This document shows, one piece after another, positions 1 through 8,770 of a DNA stretch of 64,000 nt. A model generated the notes under the pieces. It was not told where the DNA came from and ran no database searches. It worked only from the letters and a program-made list of their open reading frames with translations. Made by a program: the position numbers and the translations under genes. Source of the stretch: an uncultured Opitutales bacterium (GTDB lineage: Bacteria > Verrucomicrobiota > Verrucomicrobiia > Opitutales > Intestinicryptomonadaceae); the NCBI GenBank assembly GCA_944389175.1, contig CALXLK010000005.1:122841-186840 (forward strand). Direction: 5' to 3'. Position 1 is the first letter of the stretch, and every line of letters starts with the position of its first letter.

Positions 1-1235
1 TCGCCGAGCGCGCAGATCGTCCTGCCGCAAATATTGTCGGCCACGTTTTTGAGAAGATCGACGTCTTCGAGCCTGCCGCCGCCCTCGCATATGCGGCGCG
101 TTATGCGCGACATCCACATCGTCCCCTCGCGGCACGGCGTGCACTGCCCGCAGCTTTCATGCGCGTAGAAGGCGCTCAAGTTCGCCAGCGCCTCCGGCAT
201 GTCGACGGTGTTGTCCATAACTATTATGCCGCACGAGCCTATGGCCGTGCCCACCTGCATAAACGAGGCCGAATCAAGCGGAATATCCTCAACTTTGCGC
301 TCTATCATTGTGCCGTTGGGCTGCTTTATCGAAAACTTTTCGTCCCAGCGCAAAATCTTCATAGAAGATCCGCCGGGGATTATCGCTTTGAAGCGCCTGC
401 CTGCAAGCGGCCCGCCGCACAAGTCGTAAAGGAGCTCCCCGAGCGTGCAAGAACCCGTCTCTATCTCGTATCTTCCCGGCTTCTGAACCTGGCCGCTGAC
501 GCCCCAGACGTGGGTGCCCGGATCGAGCGGGCAACCGATTTTCGAGACGTTTTCGCCACCGAGCTTAAATACCTTTGGAACCCAGCAGAGAGTCTCGACG
601 TTGTTTACGACCGTCGGGCAGTCGTAAAGGCCCATCACTGCGGGAAAATACGGCGGCTTGATTCTCGGATACGCCCTGCCCCCGGCAAGCGACGATATCA
701 AGCCCGTCTCCTCGCCGCAGACATAGCAGCCCGCGCCGCGGCAAACCGTAATCTGGCAGCTGTAGTCCGACCCGCAGATTTTATCGCCTACAAAGCCCTT
801 TGCCTTGGCCTCTTCTATTGCATTTACAAGTATGCGGTATCCGTTGATGTACTCGCCCCTTATGTATATGAAGGCCTGCGCGGCGTTGATGGCATAGGCG
901 GTGCACATAATTCCCTCTATTATGGAATGGGGATCCTGATAAATCAATAGCCTGTCCTTGCACGTTCCAGGCTCCGACTCGTCGGCATTGCAAACCAGAT
1001 ATATGGGCTTCCCGCTCTTGCGGTCGAGAAATTTCCACTTCATTCCCGTTGGGAAACCCGCTCCGCCGCGGCCCTTGAGCTTGGATTTTTCCATCTCCGC
1101 GCAAAGCTCGGCCCTGTCGCGCTTGACGGTGTCGGCCAAAATCGAATAGCCTCCGTCGGAGATGTACTTGTCTATCGAGGCGTTCCAACCTTCGAGGTCT
1201 ATATGTTTGTAAATTATTCTGTGTTCGGTAGCCAT
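1..1235 (-). CDS. nuoF: NADH-quinone oxidoreductase subunit F (partial, 3' end outside window)
   Basis: This is the FMN- and NADH-binding subunit of respiratory complex I, which passes electrons from NADH to the peripheral-arm Fe-S chain. The minus-strand translation starts MATEHRIIYKHIDLEG at 1235. It shows the glycine-rich GRGGAGFPTG nucleotide/FMN motif, GEETGLISSLAGG, NVETLCWVPKV and, close to the window edge, the N3 cluster motif CGQCTPCREG. About 411 codons are visible; homologues run on for some tens of residues, so only the C-terminal tail is missing. The start lies 3 bases after the nuoE stop, so the two are co-transcribed. The family assignment is secure. Confidence 0.97.
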   Translation of the reverse strand, partial: MATEHRIIYKHIDLEGWNASIDKYISDGGYSILADTVKRDRAELCAEMEKSKLKGRGGAGFPTGMKWKFLDRKSGKPIYLVCNADESEPGTCKDRLLIYQDPHSIIEGIMCTAYAINAAQAFIYIRGEYINGYRILVNAIEEAKAKGFVGDKICGSDYSCQITVCRGAGCYVCGEETGLISSLAGGRAYPRIKPPYFPAVMGLYDCPTVVNNVETLCWVPKVFKLGGENVSKIGCPLDPGTHVWGVSGQVQKPGRYEIETGSCTLGELLYDLCGGPLAGRRFKAIIPGGSSMKILRWDEKFSIKQPNGTMIERKVEDIPLDSASFMQVGTAIGSCGIIVMDNTVDMPEALANLSAFYAHESCGQCTPCREGTMWMSRITRRICEGGGRLEDVDLLKNVADNICGRTICALG

Positions 1236-1238
1236 ATA

Positions 1239-1790
1239 TTAGCCTTTGTACGCCGGCGAATTTACGTCTATGCCGCCCTGTGGTTTGTCGAAGGCAGACT
1301 TGGGTTCGAGATCGCCCGAGGCGTCGAGCGTTTTGATTTTCGTGATAAAGTCTTCAACCCCCTCACGGCTGACTCCTTCAAAAAGCCTGTCGTTGACCTG
1401 CACGTTTGCCGCCTTTGCGCAGTTGCCAAGGCATTCCACGAACTCTATGGTGTATATGCCGCTCGTCGAGCCGACGGGGCAGTTGAGCTTCTCGGCGAGC
1501 TCCCTTCCGAACTCGACCGATCCGGCCAGCGCGCACGAGAGCGTGCGGCAAACCTTTATGTGGATTCTGCCGCGCGGCTTCTGCGTAAACATCGGGTAAA
1601 ACGTGAGCATGCCGTATATCTCTATTGGCTCCACTCCGAGTTTGCCCGCCACAAACAATATCGCCTCGTCGTCAAAATAGCCGCATTTTTCCTGAATGAG
1701 GTGCATCATCATCATGGCCGCCGACTTCTTCTTGGGGTATTGCCCCATGAGTTCGTCGCATTTTTTTTCAATTTCGGGAGTAATTTTCAT
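1239..1790 (-). CDS. nuoE: NADH-quinone oxidoreductase subunit E
   Basis: This is the thioredoxin-fold [2Fe-2S] (N1a) subunit that pairs with NuoF in the NADH dehydrogenase module of complex I. The four cluster ligands are visible as CRTLSC (C-x4-C) and CLGNC (C-x3-C). I chose the ATG at 1790 (MKITPEIEKKCDEL, 183 residues) because it matches the usual NuoE beginning and lies 10 bases past the nuoD stop. An in-frame ATG at 1826 would add 12 residues overlapping nuoD and is less likely. The gene sits in the order nuoB-C-D-E-F. Confidence 0.96.
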   Translation of the reverse strand: MKITPEIEKKCDELMGQYPKKKSAAMMMMHLIQEKCGYFDDEAILFVAGKLGVEPIEIYGMLTFYPMFTQKPRGRIHIKVCRTLSCALAGSVEFGRELAEKLNCPVGSTSGIYTIEFVECLGNCAKAANVQVNDRLFEGVSREGVEDFITKIKTLDASGDLEPKSAFDKPQGGIDVNSPAYKG

Positions 1791-1800
1791 TGTCTGCTTT

Positions 1801-3027
1801 CTATCTGTCGCATTCGCCCAGGACAAAATCGAACGAGCCCAGTATGACGGGTATGTCGCTTATATGGTGTCCGGGCAGTATCTGCTGCATCGCGCTCAAA
1901 GAGACAAACGAGGGAGCCCTGATCTTGACCCTGTACGGCACGCCGCCGCCCTTGGACATCACGTAGAAGCCCAGCGCCCCCTTGGGGTTGTCCGCCTCGA
2001 AATAGGCCTCCCCGGCCGGAATATCGGGACCCTGGGTGACCACTAGGAAGTTGTTTATCAGGTCTTCCATGTCGCTTTGCACGCCCTTTTTCTCCGGAAG
2101 CGAAATCTTTGAATTGGGCACCTTAATCGGACCGTCGGGCATTTTTTCTATGGCCTGGCGCACTATCCTTATGCTCTGTCGCATCTCTTCTATGCGAACC
2201 ATCCACCTGTCGTAGCAATCCCCCTTGGAGCCAACCACGACCTCAAAGTCATAGTCTTCATAGCCGAGGTACGGGACGTCCTTGCGCAAATCGCTTACGA
2301 CGCCGCTGCCACGCAAATTCGCGCCCGTGAGCCCCCACTGCAAGGCGGCTTCCTTGGAAACAACCCCCACTCCGGCAGCCCTATCGACAAATATGCGGTT
2401 GCGCGTAATAAGGTTATCGACCTCGTCGAGCTTGGGCAAAAACCAGTTCGCAAAGGAATTGACCCTTCCCATCCAGCCCTCGGGAATGTCCCTGGCAACC
2501 CCGCCTATTCTCGCGTAAGAGGCCGTCATTCTCGCGCCGGTAAGCTCCTCGAAGAGCGTGAGAATTTTCTCGCGCATTGTAAAACAATACATGAAGCCTG
2601 TGGTGGAGCCCGCGTCCATGGCGTAGGCTGCTATGCCCACGAGGTGGCTTGCTATTCTTGAAAGCTCGCAACAGATCACCCTAATTGCCTTGCAGCGGGA
2701 CGTGATTTCTATGCCGGCAAGCTTTTCCACGCATTGGGCAAAGGCTATGTTGTTGCTCATCGGCGCCAGATAATCGAGCCTGTCGGTAAAGGGGATAAAC
2801 TGGTTGTAGGTCATGTTCTCGGCCAATTTCTCCTGCCCCCTGTGCAGCTGGCCGACCATCGGATCGGCCCTGAGGATAAGGTCGCCGTCTATCTCGAGCT
2901 TCAGGCGCAACACCCCGTGCGTGGCCGGATGCGACGGCCCCATGTTTATTACCATCTTCTCGCCGATCTGGCAGTCGGAAAGGCCGGCGGGTTCCGGATA
3001 TGTAAATTCTTCTTCCATTTCCTGCAT
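1801..3027 (-). CDS. nuoD: NADH-quinone oxidoreductase subunit D
   Basis: This is the 49-kDa-type subunit of complex I, which forms the quinone-binding pocket with NuoB. The protein has 408 residues, a normal length. Near the N-terminus it carries MGPSHPATHGVLRL, whose histidine region lines the quinone site, followed by MVGQLHRGQEKLAE, RLDYLAPMSNN and a C-terminal segment ending in VLGECDR, all typical of the family and of its [NiFe]-hydrogenase ancestry. It begins 2 bases after nuoC ends. The first residues MQEMEEEF include a second methionine, so the start could be 9 bases further in. Confidence 0.97.
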   Translation of the reverse strand: MQEMEEEFTYPEPAGLSDCQIGEKMVINMGPSHPATHGVLRLKLEIDGDLILRADPMVGQLHRGQEKLAENMTYNQFIPFTDRLDYLAPMSNNIAFAQCVEKLAGIEITSRCKAIRVICCELSRIASHLVGIAAYAMDAGSTTGFMYCFTMREKILTLFEELTGARMTASYARIGGVARDIPEGWMGRVNSFANWFLPKLDEVDNLITRNRIFVDRAAGVGVVSKEAALQWGLTGANLRGSGVVSDLRKDVPYLGYEDYDFEVVVGSKGDCYDRWMVRIEEMRQSIRIVRQAIEKMPDGPIKVPNSKISLPEKKGVQSDMEDLINNFLVVTQGPDIPAGEAYFEADNPKGALGFYVMSKGGGVPYRVKIRAPSFVSLSAMQQILPGHHISDIPVILGSFDFVLGECDR

Positions 3028-3029
3028 TC

Positions 3030-3644
3030 CTATACGTTGTCGAGTTTTTCCATGTCTTGGGCCTCGGCGCTGCGCGGCTCCTTCTGCGCCACCGCCGAAA
3101 CTCCGGAGTTCGGCGAGTGGAACGGGCCGCCCTCCTCGGGCGCCGGGATTATTTCCGCGGCGTCCATCTGGCCCTCAAATAGCGGCGGCAGCGGCGCCTG
3201 GCGCCCGGCAAGCGGAAAATCCTTGCGAAGCGGGTGCCACGGATAGCTCTCCCACATCAAAATTCTGCGCAACGAGGGATGTCCCTCAAACTTTATGCCC
3301 ATCATGTCGTAGGCTTCCCTCTCATGCCAATCCGCGCCCTTGTAGACGGAGCACAGAGACGGCAACGATGGCTCGTCGGCGCTCTGGCAAGAGGCGTATA
3401 TCCTGGCGTAGCACTTCTTGGAGTGCGAATAGAAATGGTAAACGGCGCCGAAGCGCTCTTGGCCTGCGTCTTCGCCGTTGTCTATGGCGGCAATGTCCTC
3501 GAGGGCTTCAAACCCGTAGGCGTCCCTCAAGCGCAAGGCGACCTTCACAAGCGCGCTCTTTTTGCAGTTAAAGGCCTCGATGCCGTCGCGCGACGGCCTC
3601 GCGGAAAGGGCGTCTTGAAATTCGGAAATGAGTTTTTCGAGCAT
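3030..3644 (-). CDS. nuoC: NADH-quinone oxidoreductase subunit C
   Basis: This is the 30-kDa-type subunit of the complex I connecting arm. The family signature is clear at EREAYDMMGIKFEGHPSLRR, followed by ILMWESYPWHPLRKDFP. It is separate from NuoD rather than fused as in enterobacteria. After the signature comes a tail of roughly 50 residues, acidic at first (EEGGPFHSPNSGVSAVAQ) and low in complexity, which looks disordered and is longer than in many homologues. It lies 10 bases downstream of nuoB. Confidence 0.95.
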   Translation of the reverse strand: MLEKLISEFQDALSARPSRDGIEAFNCKKSALVKVALRLRDAYGFEALEDIAAIDNGEDAGQERFGAVYHFYSHSKKCYARIYASCQSADEPSLPSLCSVYKGADWHEREAYDMMGIKFEGHPSLRRILMWESYPWHPLRKDFPLAGRQAPLPPLFEGQMDAAEIIPAPEEGGPFHSPNSGVSAVAQKEPRSAEAQDMEKLDNV

Positions 3645-3654
3645 GTCGAATCCT

Positions 3655-4164
3655 TTATTTTGCGCTAAAGAGCGCCTTTGTCGAGCCGCTCGTATGCTTT
3701 ATTTTATTTTGCAGAGACACCAGCGCGTCGAGCAAGGCCTCGGGGCGTGCCGGACAACCGCTTAGATACACGTCAACAGGAATAATTTTGTCGACGCCCT
3801 GCAAGACCGAATACGTCCTGAACATGCCCCCCGAGCACGCGCACGCCCCCATGGCAATTACCCATTTGGGGGAAGCCATCTGCTCGTAAACTCTGCGCAC
3901 TGCGCCCGCCATCTTATACGTCACTGTGCCCGCGACAATCATGCAGTCGCTCTGGCGCGGCGAAAACCTCATCACCTCGGAGCCGAAGCGCGCTATGTCG
4001 AAACGCGAGCCGCCGACGGCCATCAACTCTATGGCGCAGCAAGCCAAACCCATGGGCTGCGGCCAGATTGAATTTGCCCTAACCCAGTTTATTACGGAAT
4101 CCAAACGGCTGTATATGAAACCGCTCTGGCTTTGAGGGTCAAAAGTCTGATTACAATTGTCCAT
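3655..4164 (-). CDS. nuoB: NADH-quinone oxidoreductase subunit B
   Basis: This is the PSST-type subunit holding the terminal [4Fe-4S] cluster N2 next to the quinone. The cysteine ligands appear in [23 protein letters not shown] and [16 protein letters not shown] chose the ATG at 4164 ([11 protein letters not shown], about 169 residues), a usual length; an upstream in-frame ATG at 4215 would add 17 residues with no homology-like character. It is the first visible gene of the nuo cluster. No NuoA reading frame lies upstream, which is unusual because nuoA normally precedes nuoB. Confidence 0.96.
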   Translation of the reverse strand: MDNCNQTFDPQSQSGFIYSRLDSVINWVRANSIWPQPMGLACCAIELMAVGGSRFDIARFGSEVMRFSPRQSDCMIVAGTVTYKMAGAVRRVYEQMASPKWVIAMGACACSGGMFRTYSVLQGVDKIIPVDVYLSGCPARPEALLDALVSLQNKIKHTSGSTKALFSAK

Positions 4165-4665
4165 AATGAAAACTTTTACCGTTGAATAAGGCCTTTCGTC
4201 CAAAAAGACAACCAATATTTATACAAATTTCCCGGACGGCCGATTTCCAAATTTATCGTACGAAAACCCGCTTGAAAAAACTCCTATCCCAAATACTTCA
4301 AGGCGGCTGGCGGCAACTGCCATGTTTTATGCTTAGCATCAAATAAACAAAAAAAATAGGCGCTGCAAAAGCGACAAAAAAGCGCCCTCAGAAGCCGATT
4401 CTTTTTTTTGCAAAAGAGCAAATGTGGCTGTACAACCGCAAGATGCGCGCTTTGTCCGTCCTTTCCGCCTCGGTTTGAAGGCTTCTCTTTGCCTGTAAGG
4501 GCACGACATATGCGTTTTTTTACAGAGAAAAGGCAAGCGGAGAGAAAACCAAAAGATTCAGGAAAATAAAAAGTTGTAGCGATAGTCTTAAAACTTGCCC
4601 AAAGCGCCCGGCCAAGCGCCGTTAACGGAGCCCGCCACGCATACCCCTTTGAGCCGCGGCGATCA
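4165..4665. other. Intergenic region upstream of nuoB, no gene seen
   Basis: About 500 bases separate nuoB from the terminator of the first glycosidase-like gene. I see no credible coding frame; a 65-codon minus frame at 4339-4536 is rich in Lys, Arg and Phe and resembles nothing. The promoter for the nuo genes should lie here, near 4165-4300, but I cannot place -10 and -35 boxes with confidence. No hydrophobic three-helix NuoA frame is present on either strand. Confidence 0.5.
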
Positions 4666-4673
4666 AAAAAACG

Positions 4674-4699
4674 AAAAAAAACGGCGCGAAAGCGCGCCG
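4674..4699 (-). terminator. Rho-independent terminator of first glycosidase-like gene
   Basis: The stem CGGCGCG (4682-4688) pairs with CGCGCCG (4693-4699) around a 4-base loop. The A-run at 4674-4681 reads as a T-run on the minus strand just after the hairpin. It lies 16 bases beyond the stop of the minus-strand gene ending at 4716. Confidence 0.85.
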
Positions 4700-4715
4700 C
4701 AACAAAATTCCTTGA

Positions 4716-6518
4716 TTAGAAAATATCGTACCACTTTTTTGCTGGGAAAAGCTCGTACCACTTGGGCTTTATAACTTTTCCCTCATATTCGAAAGGTTCG
4801 TCGCGATAATTGCATACCATGACTTCGCCGTTTGAATACTTCGTAAGGAATACCTTGTCGGCTATTTGCTTGTGGTCTTCCATGAAGTAGTATTGCAGGT
4901 GGCGGCGGTTCATGTAGTCGTCGTAGGCCCTCTTCATGGGCGAAAAATCCTTGCTCTTGTAGTCGATGTAATAGAACGACGGGCGCCCGCCGCACTCAAT
5001 CATCTTCAAGAACCTGTCTTCGGTGGAACCCAAGTAGGTGTACGACTTGTTGCTGTCGGAAAACTTTTCGTTCTCGCGCGGATACGAGGCGTCTATGGTC
5101 GCATAGAAAGGCCCGCCGCTTAAAATTATGCCGTGGTAGACTATCTGCCAAACGGGCACCACGCCCTTGACAAACTTGGGATCGCGCTGGTCGCCGCCCG
5201 TCCATGTAACATACAGGGCGTAGTCGGTAACGCCCGCTATGTGGTCTATGCCGCATTCGGAACTGTAGGCGCCGAACGCGTCGATGTACTTCTGCGAAAT
5301 CTGGCGCTGCCATTCGACCTGCTGCTTCCTGTTGTTGGGATGCAGCGGATTGTGGCAAGGGGCGGGAAGGCGCGCAGTGACGACATCGACGTGCTGAACG
5401 CCGTTGCACCCGAGGCGCTTAAGGCCCAAAATATCCTCGTCGATCCACCTGTGGTTGACGACCTGGAAGCATGTGAAGTAGAGCTGGCCAATTGGAAGAA
5501 AGATATACTTATATTCGTTGCCGTTTACGTCCCAGCTGACGTCCCACTTGTTGTAGCGAACCGCAGCCTTTACGGCGTCGTGGTTGTTGCAATGGGTCGT
5601 CATCTGGAAGCCGAGTTTCTTGCCGAACTCAATGGTCTCAATCATGCCCTTCTCGCCGCCGAGCTCTTTGGGAATCGGGAAGAGATCCGGATACGGGCCG
5701 TTGTGGCCGCCTTTTTGCCAGCCGACAAAGCAGAACTCTACATCGTCCATTCCGGCGTCCTTAATGCGCTGAAGCGCCTGGCGCCCCTCTTCGAAGGTGT
5801 ACTGAACCGTCATCGGAACTTTCGGCCAATCCTTGCGCGGAACTCCGCGGTGTACGCGCGTGGAAAACTTTATGCGAACGTAGATAGACTCGGCCGCGTT
5901 CTTTAAGACGGGATTGTTTTTCACCCTCTCGGCCAGCGGCTTTACCGCCCCGCGGTCGAGCTGGTATTTGCGGTATACCCGCGCCGCGCCCGCGTAAGTT
6001 GCATCTTCGCCCTCGAGTTTGTGGAAATCGACTATTATATCTTCGTACGGGTCAAACTGGATATCTTTTATGTTAAAACGCGGGAAAATCTCATAGTTGC
6101 CATCTTTTGCGACAACCCAGTGGTGATATTCGAACTCCAGGCCTTTTACTATTATTGCCGCACAGCCTCTGGGAGTCTTGTAGCCCATTAGCGAAATGCG
6201 CCTTATGCAGCTGTACTTGCCGTTGTCGCAGGTAAACTCCATGTAGGAGCCGTCCCCGACAAAACACCAACCGGGATCGCCTTTTTTCGCCTTGGCCGAA
6301 TCGGCCACGACATCCAGATACAGAGCCTCTCTGGGGATTTCCCTCACGGGTATTTGCACGCGGTAAACTTCCTGCCCGTCGAGCTTTTTCATATCGACTG
6401 TGCGCGTAGTCACCTTGTTGTCGGGCATAGTTATTCTTATGGTAGCCTTTTCCGCCATCGCCGTTATAGCCAGCGACACCGCAAAAAAGCCAAGCACTAT
6501 ATTCCTTAATTTTCCCAT
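4716..6518 (-). CDS. Secreted glycoside-hydrolase-like protein, tandem copy 1
   Basis: The protein has 600 residues and an N-terminal signal peptide (about residues 1-22, ending ITAMA). A beta-rich N-terminal part (residues 25-190) precedes what looks like a TIM-barrel domain (220-540) with repeated Trp, His and Asp segments such as DDVEFCFVGWQKGGHNGPYP and ECGIDHIAGVTDYA, and a short beta tail ending VMVCNYRDEPFEYEGK. From memory this layout is closest to DUF5696/GH101-like bacterial proteins, but I cannot confirm the family or name catalytic residues. It is nearly identical to the gene at 6877-8679. Differences cluster at residues 310-417, where this copy has Cys310 and Cys371 in place of Gly and Leu. 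The start is preceded by a GGTGA-like ribosome site. Own promoter and terminator suggest a single-gene transcript. Confidence 0.8.
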   Translation of the reverse strand: MGKLRNIVLGFFAVSLAITAMAEKATIRITMPDNKVTTRTVDMKKLDGQEVYRVQIPVREIPREALYLDVVADSAKAKKGDPGWCFVGDGSYMEFTCDNGKYSCIRRISLMGYKTPRGCAAIIVKGLEFEYHHWVVAKDGNYEIFPRFNIKDIQFDPYEDIIVDFHKLEGEDATYAGAARVYRKYQLDRGAVKPLAERVKNNPVLKNAAESIYVRIKFSTRVHRGVPRKDWPKVPMTVQYTFEEGRQALQRIKDAGMDDVEFCFVGWQKGGHNGPYPDLFPIPKELGGEKGMIETIEFGKKLGFQMTTHCNNHDAVKAAVRYNKWDVSWDVNGNEYKYIFLPIGQLYFTCFQVVNHRWIDEDILGLKRLGCNGVQHVDVVTARLPAPCHNPLHPNNRKQQVEWQRQISQKYIDAFGAYSSECGIDHIAGVTDYALYVTWTGGDQRDPKFVKGVVPVWQIVYHGIILSGGPFYATIDASYPRENEKFSDSNKSYTYLGSTEDRFLKMIECGGRPSFYYIDYKSKDFSPMKRAYDDYMNRRHLQYYFMEDHKQIADKVFLTKYSNGEVMVCNYRDEPFEYEGKVIKPKWYELFPAKKWYDIF

Positions 6519-6581
6519 ATCACCGTTTTAATGTCGTTGTTCTCTATACCCCCCTGCACGGGGAAAACTCACAAGCCCTAA

Positions 6582-6608
6582 GGTATAATTTGTTCAAATT
6601 GAGGTCAA
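6582..6608 (-). promoter_or_regulatory. Candidate promoter of glycosidase-like copy 1, conserved in copy 2
   Basis: On the minus strand TTGACC (6603-6608) and TATACC (6582-6587) are 15 bases apart, about 65 bases before the start codon. The same pair recurs at the same place before copy 2. The spacer contains TTTGAACAAA, a near-palindrome that is perfect in copy 2. A 15-base spacer is short for a sigma-70 promoter; shifting the -35 box to GCTTGA gives 17. Confidence 0.45.
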
Positions 6609-6759
6609 GCGCAAATTTGACGAAACCAACATAATTGCAGAAAAGACCAAGGCCGCGATATCGCCGATTGTCTCAAAAAGAAAACTTGCCGAAACGGCGG
6701 AACTTTCGGAGACGATTTATTATGAAGCTACAAATGCCCTACTTGCAATAAAAGGGTAA
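6589..6759 (+). pseudogene. Possible gene fragment (startless 56-codon frame), copy 1
   Basis: The plus strand upstream of glycosidase copy 1 has an open frame with no start codon, translating as FVQIEVKRKFDETNIIAEKT and onward, ending ALLAIKG-stop. The same frame stays open in the paralogous region upstream of copy 2, and several differences between the two are silent. This suggests the 3' remnant of a lost gene carried in the duplicated unit. It may equally be conserved leader or operator DNA that happens to be open. I cannot assign a family. Confidence 0.3.
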
Positions 6760-6844
6760 AATCGGGAAGAAAAAAATGCGGGATGCAGAGGGCTAAACGC
6801 TCGGGCTCTGGAATTGCCTGGGAAGAAAATACGAGCATAAAAAA

Positions 6845-6874
6845 AGCGCCCGAGGGTTTGCCGGGCGCTTTTTT
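6845..6874 (-). terminator. Rho-independent terminator of second glycosidase-like gene
   Basis: The stem GCGCCCG (6846-6852) pairs with CGGGCGC (6862-6868), flanked by an A-run on the left and T6 (6869-6874) on the right. It sits 2 bases beyond the stop of the gene ending at 6877. The flanking runs would let it act on both strands. Confidence 0.88.
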
Positions 6875-6876
6875 GA

Positions 6877-8679
6877 TTAGAAAATATCGTACCACTTCTT
6901 CGCGGGAAAAAGCTCGTACCACTTGGGCTTTATAACTTTTCCCTCATATTCGAAAGGTTCGTCGCGATAATTGCATACCATGACTTCGCCGTTTGAATAC
7001 TTCGTAAGGAATACCTTGTCGGCTATTTGCTTGTGGTCTTCCATGAAGTAGTATTGCAGGTGGCGGCGGTTCATGTAGTCGTCGTAGGCCCTCTTCATGG
7101 GCGAAAAATCCTTGCTCTTGTAGTCGATGTAATAGAACGACGGGCGCCCGCCGCACTCAATCATCTTCAAGAACCTGTCTTCGGTGGAACCCAAGTAGGT
7201 GTACGACTTGTTGCTGTCGGAAAACTTTTCGTTCTCGCGCGGATACGAGGCGTCTATGGTCGCATAGAAAGGCCCGCCGCTTAAAATTATGCCGTGGTAG
7301 ACTATCTGCCAAACGGGCACCACGCCCTTGACAAACTTGGGATCGCGCTGGTCGCCGCCCGTCCATGTAACATACAGGGCGTAGTCGGTAACGCCCGCTA
7401 TGTGGTCTATGCCGCATTCGGAACTGTAACCGCCGAAAGCGTCGATATACTTCTGCGAAACCTGGCGCTGCCATTCGACCTGTTGCTTCCTGTTGTTGGG
7501 ATGCAGCGGATTGTGGCACGGGGCGGGGAGGCGCGCGGTGACGACGTCGACGTGCTGAACTCCGTTGAGCCCGAGGCGCTTAAGGCCTAAAATATCCTCG
7601 TCGATCCACCTGTGGTTGACGACCTGGAAGCATGTGAAGTAAACCTGGCCGCCGGGAAGAACGGTGTACTTATATTCGTTGCCGTTTACGTCCCAGCTGA
7701 CGTCCCACTTGTTGTAGCGCGCCGCAGACTGCACGGCGTCGTGGTTGTTGCCGTGGGTCGTCATCTGGAAGCCGAGTTTCTTGCCGAACTCAATGGTCTC
7801 AATCATGCCCTTCTCGCCGCCGAGCTCTTTGGGAATCGGGAAGAGATCCGGATACGGGCCGTTGTGGCCGCCTTTTTGCCAGCCGACAAAGCAGAACTCT
7901 ACATCGTCCATTCCGGCGTCCTTAATGCGCTGAAGCGCCTGGCGCCCCTCTTCGAAGGTGTACTGAACCGTCATCGGAACTTTCGGCCAATCCTTGCGCG
8001 GAACTCCGCGGTGTACGCGCGTGGAAAACTTTATGCGAACGTAGATAGACTCGGCCGCGTTCTTTAAGACGGGATTGTTTTTCACCCTCTCGGCCAGCGG
8101 CTTTACCGCCCCGCGGTCGAGCTGGTATTTGCGGTATACCCGCGCCGCGCCCGCGTAAGTTGCATCTTCGCCCTCGAGTTTGTGGAAATCGACTATTATA
8201 TCTTCGTACGGGTCAAACTGGATATCTTTTATGTTAAAACGCGGGAAAATCTCATAGTTGCCATCTTTTGCGACAACCCAGTGGTGATATTCGAACTCCA
8301 GGCCTTTTACTATTATTGCCGCACAGCCTCTGGGAGTCTTGTAGCCCATTAGCGAAATGCGCCTTATGCAGCTGTACTTGCCGTTGTCGCAGGTAAACTC
8401 CATGTAGGAGCCGTCCCCGACAAAACACCAACCGGGATCGCCTTTTTTCGCCTTGGCCGAATCGGCCACGACATCCAGATACAGAGCCTCTCTGGGGATT
8501 TCCCTCACGGGTATTTGCACGCGGTAAACTTCCTGCCCGTCGAGCTTTTTCATATCGACTGTGCGCGTAGTCACCTTGTTGTCGGGCATAGTTATTCTTA
8601 TGGTAGCCTTTTCCGCCATCGCCGTTATAGCTAGCGACACCGCAAAAAAGCTAAGCACTATATTCCTTATTCTTCTCAT
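6877..8679 (-). CDS. Secreted glycoside-hydrolase-like protein, tandem copy 2
   Basis: This 600-residue protein differs from the gene at 4716-6518 in residues 2-4 and 10 (MRRIRNIVLS) and at eleven positions between 310 and 417: Gly310, Gln317, Ser318, Ala320, Thr339, Val340, Gly343, Val346, Leu371, Val407 and Gly417. It has the same signal peptide, N-terminal beta region, barrel-like core and short tail. Copy 2 looks more conventional (Gly310 and Leu371 rather than two cysteines), so it may be nearer the ancestral enzyme; this is a guess. The DNA offset between copies is exactly 2161 bases through the gene. The substrate is unknown; the neighbouring exported sugar enzymes favour carbohydrate. 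Confidence 0.8.
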   Translation of the reverse strand: MRRIRNIVLSFFAVSLAITAMAEKATIRITMPDNKVTTRTVDMKKLDGQEVYRVQIPVREIPREALYLDVVADSAKAKKGDPGWCFVGDGSYMEFTCDNGKYSCIRRISLMGYKTPRGCAAIIVKGLEFEYHHWVVAKDGNYEIFPRFNIKDIQFDPYEDIIVDFHKLEGEDATYAGAARVYRKYQLDRGAVKPLAERVKNNPVLKNAAESIYVRIKFSTRVHRGVPRKDWPKVPMTVQYTFEEGRQALQRIKDAGMDDVEFCFVGWQKGGHNGPYPDLFPIPKELGGEKGMIETIEFGKKLGFQMTTHGNNHDAVQSAARYNKWDVSWDVNGNEYKYTVLPGGQVYFTCFQVVNHRWIDEDILGLKRLGLNGVQHVDVVTARLPAPCHNPLHPNNRKQQVEWQRQVSQKYIDAFGGYSSECGIDHIAGVTDYALYVTWTGGDQRDPKFVKGVVPVWQIVYHGIILSGGPFYATIDASYPRENEKFSDSNKSYTYLGSTEDRFLKMIECGGRPSFYYIDYKSKDFSPMKRAYDDYMNRRHLQYYFMEDHKQIADKVFLTKYSNGEVMVCNYRDEPFEYEGKVIKPKWYELFPAKKWYDIF

Positions 8680-8743
8680 ATCACCGTTTCAATGTTGTTG
8701 TTCTCTCTCCCCCCTACACGGGAAAAACTTATACATTTGCCAC

Positions 8744-8770
8744 CGTATAGTTTGATCAAATTGAGGTCAA
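8744..8770 (-). promoter_or_regulatory. Candidate promoter of glycosidase-like copy 2
   Basis: On the minus strand TTGACC (8765-8770) and TATACG (8744-8749) are 15 bases apart, the same arrangement as before copy 1. The spacer holds the perfect palindrome TTTGATCAAA (8751-8760), a plausible repressor site. The leader to the start codon is about 65 bases. Confidence 0.45.

Noticed and set aside
4339..4536. 65-codon minus frame upstream of nuoB as a possible nuoA
   Set aside because: NuoA has three hydrophobic helices; this frame is basic and only its last residues are hydrophobic.
5265..7766. Diversity-generating retroelement as cause of the variable block in the tandem genes
   Set aside because: No reverse transcriptase or template repeat was seen, and the differences are not confined to adenines of one copy.
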